A stretch of DNA of 64,000 bases from Crocodylus rhombifer (taxonomy: Eukaryota; Chordata; Crocodylia; Crocodylidae): positions 149,595 to 213,594 of the forward strand of contig JAVSML010024012.1 in the NCBI GenBank assembly GCA_038503035.1, given 5' to 3'. The first letter of the stretch is position 1; each line of letters begins with the position of its first letter. Shown one piece after another: positions 36,435-48,366 of this stretch. The position numbers and the translations under genes were made by a program. The notes below the pieces were generated by a model, which did no database searches, was not told the origin of the DNA, and worked only from the letters and a program-made list of their open reading frames with translations.

Positions 36435-37885
36435 CAGGCCTGTCCAACATGCGGCCCGCAGGCATTTCCTGAGGCCCGCGGTGCTGCGACGGGAAACGAA
36501 AGTAAACGTTTACTTTCGTTCCCACCCCTTGTCGCTCGCCCAGCCCCTCAGCAGCTTCCTACCGGCTGCTGAAGGGCCAGGGCTGCCGACGCGGTGGCGT
36601 GGGAAGAGCGGTAGCCTGTGCCGCTCGGGCCGGGCCGGCCGGAGCGGCAGGGGCTCAGCTGCGCTCCCCCTTACCTGCGCCGGTCAGTCCCGGGCGGCAC
36701 ACGGCTCCGCCGCCGCTTCTGCCGGCGGGTGCCGACCCGGGCGGGGCTGTCCCATCCGGAGCAACATGCAGCTGAAGCCGGCTCCCCCCGCGCCGCTGGG
36801 GACGGGAGGAGGCCGCCGGGTCGGCGCCGGCCAGGAGAGGCGGCGGCGGAGCCGCGCGCTGCTCGGGACGGGACGGGACGGGACGGGACGGGCTCAGCTG
36901 CACCTTCCCCCTGCCCGCGGCCGTCAGTCCCGGGCGGCACACAGCTCCGCCGCCGCTTCTGCCGGCGGGTGCCGACCCGGCGGCCTCCTCCCGTCCCCAG
37001 CGGCGCGGGGGGAGCCGGCTTCAGCCGCATGCTGCTCTTCCTGGCCGGTGCCGACCCGGCTGGGCGAGGCAGCATGCGGCTGAAGCCGGCTCCCCAAGTA
37101 CCGCTGGGGACGCCCGGCTGGTCGGCACTGGCCGGCAGAAGCGGCGGAGCCTCCTGCCCGTTGGGACCAGCCGGCACGGGCAGGGGAAGTGCAGCGGCAC
37201 GCCCCGCTGGACTGCGGACGGGATGGGGTGGCACGGCGGGTGGGGGAGCTGTGGCTGAGCCCTCTGCCGCTGGGCTTTATGCTCCTTTAAGACTGAACGA
37301 TATGCTCAAGAATAAAGCATGAGTGATCTGGGCTCCAAAATAAATTGGAGCAGGTAAAAATCTTTGTAAAAATACTGTCCAGTGTTTTGATTTTGTTTGC
37401 ATCTGTTTCTCTTTGTGCAGGATTAGGGGTTCAACTTGTTACTACTTGTTAAAGATGCATTACTAGCAAGTTATTAATTCAATAAAAGTAAATCTTCTTT
37501 AAGATTATTCTCAAAAATGCCCATATTTTGTTGCTTTGATTAGTTTCTGCTCTGGCTGATACCTTTTCCACATTTGATCTGTCGACTTGCATTATGCTCC
37601 TTTCATTCATTGCAAAGTGAGTAGAAGCAAAAGTGTTTATTTTAATCAAGTGTTTGGTATTATCTCATTCTTGCTTTTATATTGTTTTTATTTTGGATTT
37701 TAAACCACATTTCCAGACCCATTTCATTGTCACTTCCTGCAACTTCACTGATGTCAAAGGTCATGTGACATCACTTCCTGATGTGATACTACTTCCCATG
37801 AGGTCTTTGAATATGGCTCTCTGGTCCACTGGGTGATAAAAAGTTCATGATCTGGCCCCACATTCAAAAAGGTTGGACACCGCTG
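36435..37885. mobile_element. GC-rich non-autonomous hAT-like transposon
   Basis: The ends CAGGCCTGTCCAACATG (36435) and GTTGGACACCGCTG (ending 37885) are inverted repeats of hAT form. The flanking octamers CTCTACCG and TTGTACTG agree at five of eight positions. The left half (36440-37290) is very GC- and CpG-rich and built from shuffled, partly inverted copies of units such as GCCGGCGGGTGCCGACCCGG and GCTGAAGCCGGCTCCCC, plus a GGGAC pentamer array near 36865. The right half is AT-rich, with CATGTGACATCACTTCCTG. The 200- and 234-codon frames here are products of the repeats, with no domain. It mimics a CpG island, but I interpret it as a transposon. Confidence 0.7.
36495..36520. repeat. 26-bp perfect palindrome
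   Basis: The half-site AACGAAAGTAAAC is followed directly by its exact reverse complement. With one extra A, the symmetry extends to GGGA...TCCC on both sides. It lies near the left end of the GC-rich hAT-like element. Confidence 0.9.
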
Positions 37886-38416
37886 TTGTACTGTGTCTAA
37901 ATTGTTATTGAAATAAAATAGCATGAATCTTAGGTGCAACAAAGCTCAAGTGCATGTGGAAAGAAAGGTTTCAAGGTTTACAAACTACTTCGTGGCAGTA
38001 AGCTCAGTAGGATAGGTCAGAAATATAATAAGCACTTTTGCATCTGGGGCAGCAGCAGACAGGCTAACAATCTTACACCCCCATCTAAGCCAGAACAATG
38101 CTCTGCCCACCTCCCCTAGTTACACTGCTGCGATGGATAAACTCTTGACACGCTAAAGAATCTCCAGTTCAGACCCAAAAGGGGTTTTAAAGTCTCCATT
38201 AATCTCTCTCTAATGCATAGCAATGGCATCTACCAGAAGGTGCAGCTTTCTAAAGTACTAATTAAACATGAGAGGAGGAAAGTTGCCTGGCAGGAACAGG
38301 AGTGACAATGCTAGGGTTGCTCTTTCACAAACAGACAAACCCCAGATATGGTCCTTACTGCATGTTGCTAACTGCAAAAATTAAGCATTTTTAAGAGAAC
38401 TACAAATTTTACTCTT
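37886..38416. other. Intergenic, nothing recognised
   Basis: No gene or repeat was recognised between the hAT-like element and the next TIR element. Confidence 0.45.
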
Positions 38417-38655
38417 GGGCCAGGTACAGACATTTTTACTGGTATAAGTGATCAGAAACCAGTCTACAGCTTTAACAGAAGTTCTGCACACAGAATGGTT
38501 TAAAGATGACAAAACCTAGTCTAAGATTTGCCACCTCCACCAAAGGGCGAATGAATGTGAATTCTGTTTGCTACCAGTCTAAGCTACGCTGCTTGCAGAA
38601 AACCACGCAACTTAGATCTATCCTGCCTCCGGCTTTTTGAATGTCTGTACTTAGT
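38417..38655. mobile_element. TIR element, short subfamily (copy 1)
   Basis: The left end GGCCAGGTACAGACATTTTT and right end TTTTTGAATGTCTGTACTTAG are inverted repeats. The interior matches 62209-62461: CTGGTATAAGTGATCAGAAAC, CCAGTCTAC, GAAAACCACG. With the longer elements at 40610, 46411, 48367 and 58532 it shares terminal GGCNAGG.ACAGAC ends and the phrase GGCTTTTTGA.TGTCTGT. No coding capacity. Confidence 0.7.
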
Positions 38656-38865
38656 ATTGTTCTCACAGTAGGAAATTACTTGGAAAACATTTGTTCACTT
38701 AAAATAGGTGTACACAGAAACATCAAAACAGTATGCAATAGTTGTAACATACTGCTCACTTGGGGGTATATCTGTTCTCTTTTGTCCTGCTTTTTTACCC
38801 CCCAGAAAAATATGCTACAGACATGAGGAAATTTCAATATGAGAAAGCAGAAAACACACTGAGCA

Positions 38866-38945
38866 AAAGGGATAGTAAGCTCTTGGGAATGACTTTTATT
38901 CTCTCTTTGTACAGTACCAAGTACAAAGGGCTCCATAGGACTTAG
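38866..38945 (+). mobile_element. L2/MIR-like 3' tail
   Basis: ATAGTAAGCTCTTGGGAATG through TCTCTTTGTACAGTACCAAG to GGGCTCCATAGG follows the old amniote repeat tail GTAAGCTCCTTGGGA ... TGTACAGCGCCTAGCAC ... GGGCCC. The upstream body is not recognisable. Confidence 0.5.
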
Positions 38946-40609
38946 CATAGGAAAAAAATCATAACTAGTAGCAGCAATGCAACATACACAGAGGTGCTGT
39001 GAAACCATCTTTAAATCAAAGGCAACAGGAGGTACGCACAGGCACTGTGTTCAATGGCACCAGCTATGCAAAAAGATGCTGAATGATGGAACAGAGGTGC
39101 ACCTCACTGGAGAGACTTTTGCCTCATATAATTAAGTCTAACCCTCTAGTTGCAGAACTTCTCCCCCAAAATAAATTCAGCTTAGGCCAAAATCTGTTCT
39201 GATTACACCTGTAATGGGTCCATTGAATTTCTTTTCCCTTCCTCAAGTTCCAGAATCCATAAGGTAATTTCACACCAGCTATTAAGTGAAACCAGCAAGA
39301 AAGACCCAACCCTCCAGCTTTTTGTCATCTTGTTAATGAATGCCCTCTCAAAGTAAAAACAGGAGGCCTGCAATCTCCCATGGCTGCTGCCCTAGTATCA
39401 GTCTTCAAAGTCCAGGATTGTGCCCATCAGTTTTATAGTTCCAGATAGAAGGAAAAGGATTTGCAAGATGGAAACAATTACAAGAAATGGATATGTAACT
39501 TCCCCCACAAATGCAAGGCAAGTGTGTTTTGGCTATTATTGTCTATTTGTAGTTACAACATGCAATGAGGATGCTGGAAATACTTAGTGGTATATGCTGG
39601 CCCCTGTTCCAGCTTTGCCATGCTAGAAAGCCATTAAATCCAGCCCCTTGAAGACTTTCCATAGGAAAAAGGGAAGTCTAGGTAAAATAGAGCCTTCTGT
39701 CAGCTCCTGCATTCACCCCCAGCTTCTTGCACACAATGAAAGATCAGGAGCAAGCCAGCATGACCAGGGCATTGCTAAAAGCCTTGCCCATTGCAACAAG
39801 GGAAGCCCTCAGGACCTACTGGCAGCCACCACAATGTAGAGCAACTGAAAGGCTACTACAAGTAACTGGACCAATAGCCAAATAACCTAGGTCTGGGCTA
39901 AGGGACATAAAAGTGGTCCATGGTCTGGAGCTGTAATGAGCTGTGCTTAGATGCAGGCTATGAACTAGACCTCATCCTCCTTACTTGAAGCGCAAACACT
40001 TTTATAAATACAAACATAGAAGGAGAAATCACTAAAAGAGAATTGCTTACAAATCACCAAATCAAGGAATGTTTTGTGGTATCAAAACAGTTTATCACTT
40101 CTAAGAGAAATGTCAATTAGACTCTTTCACCGGCTGTGATGCTTGCCAGATGACAGACAACATCCTTTTTAAAAGGAAAACAATTAACTGAGTTTTGAAA
40201 TCCATGCAAACCACTGTTACAACTGTTTGATCAGATCCAAATCAGCTCTGCACAGTTGCTTTGATGGTTTCACTTTCACTCCCAACTGGTTTGGGATGTT
40301 TTTCTCCTTGTTGTTTCTTTTTTAAAATTTGGGGTTATTTTTTTAAAAAGTTCCACAATCAGGGCTATTTCAATGATACCATCTATGGCTCATCTTGACC
40401 AAAAAAAAAACAAAAAAAAAACCCATAACTAATAGCTATAATCTCAGCTAATAAATTGTTTAAGTATTGTCATAGGGTTCCGGTTTCATAAAGAATGGTA
40501 ACTACTGGAAGAGAGTTTAAAATATTCAGATACTTATAATATTTGGGTTAAAGTTTCACATCATTAGCAGGGGAAGAACAAAGATGGCTGCCTACCACTT
40601 ACATTCTTC
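38946..40609. other. Intergenic with one repeated 36-bp block
   Basis: No gene was seen. The block at 39389-39424 (CCCTAGTATCAGTCTTCAAA...) is identical to 45554-45589, so at least that part belongs to an unclassified dispersed repeat. A-rich tracts lie near 40400. Confidence 0.5.
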
Positions 40610-41143
40610 GGCTAAGCACAGACAGTCAAAAACCCTGAGGCTGAATCAATTCAGTCTTTGCAGGTTAGTCTACACTGCAGAAATTAAACTGAGAAGCAAT
40701 GAGACAGACATTCACTCCCTATTCAGGAAACACAGCCACCTGCCTGCAGTGGCTCAGGCCAGAAGCTGGGGGGCTAGAGGACAGCACAGCAGTAGTACTC
40801 TGTAAAGTTGCTTATCACTTCCTCTTCCTGCTTCCAGGTGCCTCTAATTTGTAGTCCACAGTCACAGCCAGTGGTAAGTTTTTAGCAGGTTAGGGCAGCC
40901 CAAGCCTGCAAAGCATGCTGGGAGGACTGCTTTAAGTCAAACCAGGAAGGGGTCTGGAACAGAAGTTTCATAAACCAGTTTGACCCAAATCAGTTAAGTC
41001 TGATACTACAGTTAACCAAATTTATCTTAAACCACTTTCAGCCGTTTTGAAACTGGTTTATGTGCACTGAGCTTCTGCTGTTACAGGTTTAAACCAGTTT
41101 TTCATCACATAAACCAGTTTATGTGCAACTTCTGTCCCTAGCC
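40610..41143 (-). mobile_element. TIR element, long subfamily (copy 1, reversed)
   Basis: It is bounded by GGCTAAGCACAGACAGTC and ACTTCTGTCCCTAGCC. Repeated AAACCAGTTT/AAACTGGTTT motifs fill the right third, a partly palindromic region that can fold on itself. The left third has GAGGCTGAATCAATTCAGTC and the middle has CTTCCAGGTGCCTC and TTGTAGTCCACAGTCACAGCC. It is homologous in reverse orientation to 46411-47116, 48367-49365 and 58532-59333. No transposase frame. Confidence 0.75.
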
Positions 41144-42589
41144 TTGGTGATTCCAGGGCTTGCAGGAGATCAGTTTAGACCTAGGCCCAACTTAGAACCG
41201 TCTTTTAGCTGATAAACTGAACCTGTTTGCAACAACCCTAAAAAGCCATTTAACTGTGTGGTCAAATATATCCATTTCTTCGTGGCCATTCTTCCAGCAG
41301 ACAAATGTACACGGAGGTTTTCTTGTACTGGGGAAGTTACCAGCCAGCTGGCTAAGCTGACTTTATACTACTTGAACATCATAAATGAAAGAGTGGTGGT
41401 GAAGGTACAACCAAATATAAGTATATTGTGTATATCTAGCCCTAGATATAGATACAGAGTGTTAAGACTGCCTTCCACTTTACTACAATCAGTGTGAAAA
41501 CTGAGCAGGTTTGAAAAGTTAAACACCTTCCTAAGTATCTGAAGAAGTGAGGCTTAGATTGGCTCATAATTTGTTTTCATTTTAGCAACGGCTTTCCATT
41601 CTATAGGAAAAAGACATTGCCACTGGTTCCCTGCTCGCATACCCTGTCAGTTCATTTACACTGCTGTAAAACCAATGCAACTGAAAGAAGAATCATGCCT
41701 AGCAACTGAAAAGACATTTGTACAATAACAGCATATAATTAGCAAATAGTTCCATTTTGACTTGATCATCATGAGAGAAATTTGGTAGTAACTTTAATAA
41801 ACTTCTTAGTTACAAACTCCTTGAGTAAAGGGAATGGATCTTTCTACACAGCTTCTGTTGCATTTTGGGTTCTACTGCAATGTAATAGAGGGTGGACTGG
41901 GACAAATTATTACATGGTGATTTCCATGCTTTGTTGATATATGTTAAAAAAGTATGTTAGTGTATGTTTGGATAAAATTGTTTATAAGAGTGCCCCGTAA
42001 ACAGAAATCTGCAAGCTAACCAACAGTTTAGTCTTAATACCGAGTCCTACACTGAGCTCTGCACAAGTACAAACAGCAGCCTGCATATGTTTTGCTAGAG
42101 AATCATGGCCTTCATACAAATTGTCTCAATCTCTTCCCATCAAGTCTAATACATTCCTAGACAAAGAAATGTTTTATAATAGTCATCCACTAAAAATTAG
42201 AATAGAAAGTTTAAGGTAGTACCAGGCATGAGAAACAACTGATCACAAGTTACTTTTTATAACACACCGCAACAGAACACAGTATGATGTAGTTGAGTGA
42301 CTGTTTATTCAGAGAGAAAGAGAATCCCATTTAGTTAATTTCTTACTGAAGAGGAATTTTAATATTCAGGCCTGATTAGATTAATTTTCTCCAATGAATT
42401 ATTTGCTTTACAAGCAAATGTTTTCCTATTGTATTGAATTTATTTTAAGCTACCAAGACACACCACCAGAGGGCAATGAAATAAGGTTGGTTTGCAAAAC
42501 TTTGCTACAGAGCAAAAAGGTTTACTCCAAAAAAAAAAAGAGTACATATTTTTATCCAAAATATTTTATCATGTTCTCCAGCAAATTTC
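41144..42589. other. Intergenic, possible L2-like tail only
   Basis: CAAACTCCTTGAGTAAAGGG near 41815 resembles an old L2 3' tail. Nothing else was recognised. Confidence 0.4.
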
Positions 42590-42800
42590 TCAGTGTGGCA
42601 GATAACAGAACAGGGAACAATGGTCTCACGTTGCAGCAAGGGAAATTTAGGTTAGATATGAGGGGAAAAAACCTCTCTCACTAAGAGGGTGGTAAAACAC
42701 TGAAACGGGTTACCCAGTGTAATCTCCATCCTTAAAGGTTTTTAAGACATGGCTAGACAAAGCGTTAGGGGGGATGATCTAGAACTGTGATATCTGTGTT
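42590..42800 (+). mobile_element. CR1 LINE 3' fragment
   Basis: GGTCTCACGTTGCAGCAAGG, TTTAGGTTAGATATGAGG, CTAAGAGGGTGGTAAAACAC and TGAAACGGGTTACCCAGTG, then TTTTTAAGACATGGCTAGAC match the last part of the CR1 ORF2 and its 3' end. It is from a different CR1 subfamily from 55285-56650 and is decayed. Confidence 0.75.
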
Positions 42801-43154
42801 TACAGGCAAAGTAAGGTAGTTATTTTCAGTCAGATTTTGAAATAATTTTCCTTCCCAAAGGTTTGAAATATCTCGACTCTTTTAGCCATATTATTAGAGC
42901 AAGGCAAATAAGGGATGGGGTGGAAAGGGACCGACTGTTTTGGAATGAACTGAAACAGAAAAGGTGGGAATTCCCACAAAACAAGAAAACACCAAAATAT
43001 CTTGTTCTGGGTCAACCCAAAGCATTTGTTTCTACCCAGACAAAATTGGGGGGGGGGTTCAGGGAAGGTTATTTCATTTAAATAATTTTAAAATGAAAAT
43101 ATGCTACTTCAAAATTAAAAAGTTGAAATGTTTCATTTAGAAAAGTGTAAAAAT

Positions 43155-43740
43155 GAAACTTTTAGCAGGGGGACAACCAAGCAGGAAAAATGTAGAGACA
43201 GTGGTCAGGGAGGTGTCAAGAAGTGGAACAATGTCAGGATGGCAGAAATCTCGGGGTACGTCTGGGGGACTTAAGTGTCTTTACACAGAAGCTAGGAGCA
43301 TGGGGAATAATCAGGAGGAATGGCACTCCTGCTAGCAAACAGGGAATGCAATCTCACTGGAATAATGAAGACCTGGTGGGACACAACGCATGACTGGGCT
43401 AAAGGTTGTACAGAAAGGATTGGGTAGGGAAGAAGGGAGGTGTGGCTCTTTATGTAAAGGAGTGGTATGACTCCTTGGAGACCCAAACTGGTTCAAGAGA
43501 AAGGCAACTTGAGACCCGGGGGGGGGGAAGAGACAAGGAGAAGGGGACTTGATGGTAGGCGTCTACTACAGACCGCCACACCAGGAGATGCTGAAGCTGG
43601 AATTTTCCAGAGAACTGATGGAGGCTGCACATTCAAGGGACATGGATGTCATTGGTGACCTCAGTTATCCTGACATCTGCTGGGAGGAACACTTGGCCAG
43701 ATCCGATCGGTCATGTAGGTTTTTGACCTGCTGTGCCAGG
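43155..43740 (+). mobile_element. CR1 LINE 5' fragment (endonuclease domain)
   Basis: The frames show pieces of the CR1 AP-like endonuclease: CLYTEARSMGNNQEEW, RGGVALYVKEWYDS after a frameshift, then VGVYYRPPHQEMLK and DVIGDLSYPDICWEEH. The last corresponds to the GDFN.PDI.W block, with FN altered to LS. Frameshifts and stops break it. This is the only endonuclease part seen in the window. It lies 350 bp after a CR1 3' end, so it belongs to a separate insertion. Confidence 0.8.
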
Positions 43741-45452
43741 GAAAGGAGTGGCAGGGGGCCAGGCCCTTGACTCGTGCTCTCACTTCCCTTTGCTCTCCCT
43801 GCCTGCCCCTTCCCCACCCCTCGATGCCTGTCCCTTCGTGCTTGTGCTTGCCTGCTGCTGCCTATCCCTCCACTCCCTGCCTCCCACACCCCACTACTCC
43901 CCACCTCGGCTTGACCCCTGCTGCCTGATTCCCCCCACCCACCCCCAATCTTCTGCTACAGCTGTGCTCTGGCTCAACAGCAGCAGGACATCCCCAGCCC
44001 AGCCCAGCCACAGAGAAGCAGCAGCAGCACCTCCTGACCAGGCCAGATTGGAGCTGGAGCAAAAGGTAAGAGAGGGGGTGGGAGAGGCCCATTACCAACC
44101 CTGCAGCCTCCCCCAGCAGCACGCTACTCCCCCACCAAATGAGCCAGCCCAGCCCAGAGCAAGCAGTGGCACAGCTCCAGCTTCAGTCCTGAACCTACAG
44201 CCAAAGCTGGAGCTGAGCCACCACCAGGTCAGTCCTCAAATCTAGGATGAGGATTCCCCCAGCCCCCACCCCCATGCTGATCTGGGGGGGAAAAGACTTG
44301 TTTTGGATTCAAGTAACTACAGTATAGACAACTGGTTTCTCTTGGGTAACATCCAGGTCAAATGAAGATGCCCAGGAACTTACCTCAAGACCCAGCATTG
44401 TGACAGCTTCTAGGCTTCTGTAGTTGAAATTATAAAAGGGTCCAGGCTACACAATTAAGTTGTAGATCCGTGCTTCAAAATCACCCCAACCTGGGAGCCT
44501 GAGGCCCAAGGGGATCCAATAATTTCCTGACACTTTCCCCAGTTTTACAGAAGTGTAACCAGGGGCAGATCTACAGGTGGGGGGGGGGGGGGTGCAGTGG
44601 CACAGTTATAACCCACCTTGCTTCCTGCTGCCAGTGTAGGGAGGAGGCTCCTAGCTCCTAATTGGGGGTGGGGGGCTGGGGGGGGGGGTGAGGTTACCTG
44701 AAAGGGAGCTAGCATGACTTTCCAAGGCTCTCTCCAAATCAGCACTAGCTGTCAAGAGCTACTTCTGCTCTCTCAGCAGATGGGTAGGCGTGGGATGCTG
44801 TGCAGCCTGCCCAAGAGCCACAGTGGCAGTGTTATCTGGAATAACACTACACTCCAGCTGCTGTTGCTAAGGTGCTGAGGGGTGTGGGGGCAAGCAGAGC
44901 ATGAGATCCAGGAATCAGTTTGGAGGCAGACGAGAGAAGGAACTCCACACCAAGGGAGGTAGTTCTGCAAGCAAGGTATGGGGATCCCATCCCCCAGGTG
45001 CAAAGCCAGACCCCAATCCCACCCTGGTGGGAAAGCAGCACCTGGGGTGCAAGAAGCTCAGGCTGTATCAAGTAATACAGCTGCAGCTGCAGCTGCAGCT
45101 AGACTCTGGAAGTGATGCTCGAGACCCTGGGCTGCTGGAGACTCGCAGGAGGGCCTGGCAAGGAGCAAGCACAGGAAGGGTGAATTCACCTGCCGTCATC
45201 ATGGTCCCCAACTGACCCAGGGCCAGTGGAGTCCCAAAGCCACTCCTATCTCACAGCAGCTACAGGCTGTGGGGAATGTCTGTGTGGATGCTAGACTCAG
45301 TTTGGGAAAATAGCAGCAGTGGTACTGGTGGATTTGTCTCTCTTCCAGGCCTCTGTTCAGCCCCAACCTCTCCCTGGTGTTCAAATGTTGTATTGTGTTG
45401 ATGCTGCTGAAATTGTTTGTGACGGGCTGGCTGGCAGTGGCCTGGCCCAGGG
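43741..45452. other. GC-rich, low-complexity intergenic stretch
   Basis: C-rich and G-rich tracts (43760-44260, G runs at 44577 and 44685) and a CAGCTG array at 45077-45100 generate many overlapping frames on both strands. None has a recognisable domain. The origin may be the interior of GC-rich repeats, but I cannot define ends. Confidence 0.45.
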
Positions 45453-45942
45453 ATTTTGAAGGGGTAAAAGATGATTGGAGGACTTGGGATTCCCTTTCCG
45501 CACCAATCAGGCCCCAGAGACTCCCCTCTCCCCCCACCTCCGGGTCCCGATTGGCCCTAGTATCAGTCTTCAAAGTCCAGGATTGTGCCTACCCATCCCA
45601 TCCAATCGAGAATAGGGCACACCCTTGGGTATACCCAGGTTACACCTTGTTATCAACCAGAATGAAACACGTGCTGTTTCTGGATTTACAGGGTTCTTAT
45701 TGCCTGGTTAAACCCATTGCATTTTATAAGCATTATAACAGCTGCTTATTTTGTATTGATGTATGGTAGCTACTAGAAAGTGCCTTGTCAATCAAAATGA
45801 AAGGGAGAAAAAATGGATAGTATTTCAGACTGCTCAGTACAGTACTACAGACTATAGTCATCACCAAGAACCAGAGGGATTGCTTAGCACACAATAAGAC
45901 TACTGCAATAATAATTTTGAAGGGGTAAAAGATGATTGGAGG
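45453..45942. repeat. 29-bp direct repeat pair 461 bp apart
   Basis: The identical block ATTTTGAAGGGGTAAAAGAT... (29 bp) occupies 45453-45481 and 45914-45942. Between them lies the 36-bp block shared with 39389. It is too long for a target-site duplication. It may mark a local duplication or the ends of an unclassified element. Confidence 0.55.
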
Positions 45943-46410
45943 CCTTTCAGTATGTTTCATCTAAGGATCTGAAAACACTTTTAAAAGATTAGTTAAACAC
46001 ATGAGAAAATAGAAATCTGCAATCCAGTTTTTCTAAGGTCTCAGAGAAAATCAGTGATTAAGTTAGAAAAAAAACCTACAGTCTTTCAGTCATTTGCTCC
46101 ATTCAGTAGGCACTTAACCTCCTTTACTGTTTTATCACAAAAAAATTTTATTTGATCCTTTCTTTTTGCAGTCAATAAGTGAGGCTGATTTCTACTCAAA
46201 CCATGATCTGTAGGTCACTATTTGCTCTCATTTACATGGGGAACAGAATTTAAGTGGTGCATTTAGTGTGACATGTTCACACTGCAAGCTGTTCTGGGAC
46301 TGTGGTTTACAGGAGTTTACAAGGATAAGGTTTATCTTGGATGGTTCCTTCTAATGGCAGCATACATGTAATGTATATGTGTACTCTAGTCATCTGCAGG
46401 GAAAGCTACA

Positions 46411-47116
46411 CCAGTCTAGGGACAGACATTACACACAAACTATTTAAGAGATTAGAAATTGGTTTAAACTTGTAACAGAACAAAAGTTCAGTGCCCATAA
46501 ACCAGTTTGAAAATAGCTGAAACCAGTTTGAGATAAACCTGGTTGAATGTAATATTAGACTTAATAGATTTGAGTCAAACTGGTTTATGTAATGTCTGCC
46601 CAGACCCCTTGCTGGTTTAAATTAAACCAGATTCCCCCAGCATCCCAGCAGGGCTTTCTGCTCCACAGCAGGTCTGGCCCCTCCCTTCTGCTCCCTGCCT
46701 GCAGTTTGGCAGAGACTGCAGGCATCTACCTGGCTTCCCCCGACTACCCGCCTTCCCCCCCCGCCACACACACACACACACTCCCTGCTAAGCAAGGATT
46801 CCCCCATCCCCTCTGCCTGGTAACAGTGTTTATCACCCCTAACTTAGTGTTTATCAATTCCCTACTGGGCTGGTCAGGTAGGGAGAACCACCCCCCTAAT
46901 CAGAGTGTCCTGCTGGAACCTGGTCATGCCCCCCTCAGCTCAGCACCATTGCAGGGAAGGGAGGGCTGTTCTAGCACCACCCCCCCAGCTTCTAGCCTGA
47001 GCCACTGCATATCTGGGATGTCTGTGCAAGCACAAACTGATTCAGCCTATCCAGTTTAGACTAACCTGCAAAGATTGACTCAAGGCTCAGGCTTTTTGAA
47101 TGTCTGTTCCTTGCCT
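46411..47116 (+). mobile_element. TIR element, long subfamily (copy 2)
   Basis: It starts CTAGGGACAGACATTACACA and ends GGCTTTTTGAATGTCTGTTC. The AAACCAGTTT-rich palindromic third (46440-46630) is followed by a GC-rich interior with a CA microsatellite (46764-46781) and then TTCTAGCCTGAGCCACTGCA, also found in the other long copies. No coding capacity. Confidence 0.75.
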
Positions 47117-48366
47117 AAAGGTGTTCAGTGTCCAGGGTGGGGGGAACCTTGGAACCAAACTTTACAGAAGCCTCAACAGCTATGGTGGGCTAATGAAGAG
47201 CATTTGGTTTCTCAAAACCTTACCCCCACTCCAGCCATGGCATCCACAGTATGAATTAGATGGACATGTATGCTAAGCCTTTGATAAAGCAAGGATTGCA
47301 AGGAGATCCACTGCAGCCACAGCTGGACTTTCCCTCCCTGAAGTTCAAGGCCAAGAAACTGCTACCAACACTTAGCACAGTGCAAAGACTGATTCTATTT
47401 TAAAGCTGTTATACCTGTTCCTTTTGCATCTAGTTTCATTTCAGTTGAGTTAGTTGCAATGAATGGGTGGGCAGTAATTTAGAAACACTCTGTGCTCATT
47501 TGGAATATTTAGGCAAGAGCCTCAATAGAGCCAAAAGGCATTTTCAGGTAAAGATAAAAGGCACACACTTACTTTTAATCAGCTTGCACCAGCTGGTCTT
47601 GGTATCACTGCCAGCAGAGTAGTAATAAACTAAGAGAGAAATTCTTCACACAAATATCCTACCCCTAGTTGGCAAGCACAGTAGCTAGGGATAGATGATT
47701 TACAATAACAAACAAATGCAATGCTGTGTGATAGTCTATAGACTGGTCACAGAAGGTGGAAATCATCTCATGTAGTTATTAAACCTAACTGAATACTGGA
47801 GCCCAAGAATGCACCTGCTGTGCTTCAGTTTTCAAAATACAAAGCTGGCCATGCCATCCAACCTCTGGGGTGCAGTATTGGACAGTTTAAACAGGATGGT
47901 AGCCTTGTCTTTACACCTTCTTCAAGATTTAGCAAACACCAGATCTGATAGACTGAAGGTATTTTTTTTAGTATCGTTAAGTCTCTTTTGGAAGAACACA
48001 TAATATGAAAAGGCATGAAAACAATCATTTCCAGAAAGGTGGGTTAAAGATCTCAAAGCATTACCTTTATGGAAAATTTCACCTGTGTAAAGATATACAT
48101 TGTAGGAAGCAAGCTTATAGAAAATACAGGGGGATTAAAACATATTTGGATGTTCAGAAATGCTGATTACTATAGGAGCATCTTTGCCAAACTAAGTCGT
48201 GCTGGCTAGTACCTTATCATGCAAGTCTTCCTTTACCCAGACAGGCAACATGCCAAGCAAACACAGTAGGAGTGACAGGGATCTTCCATTAATTAGTTAT
48301 TAATTAAAATGGCATGTAGAGTGGTCACAGTTTTCACTAGTTCCTGTATATAGTTGCTGTACTTTT
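47117..48366. other. Intergenic, nothing recognised
   Basis: No gene or named repeat was seen between the two TIR copies. Confidence 0.45.

Noticed and set aside
36481..37322. Overlapping 187-234 codon frames on both strands
   Set aside because: They come from GC-rich shuffled repeats inside a hAT-like element; the same segment is open in several frames and has no domain, so composition explains it.
43733..44245. 170-codon proline-rich frame
   Set aside because: C-rich low-complexity DNA directly after a broken CR1 endonuclease fragment; no homology recognised.
46764..46781. CA-repeat and other short tandem arrays as a CRISPR array
   Set aside because: Simple microsatellites without spacers, in a eukaryotic genome.
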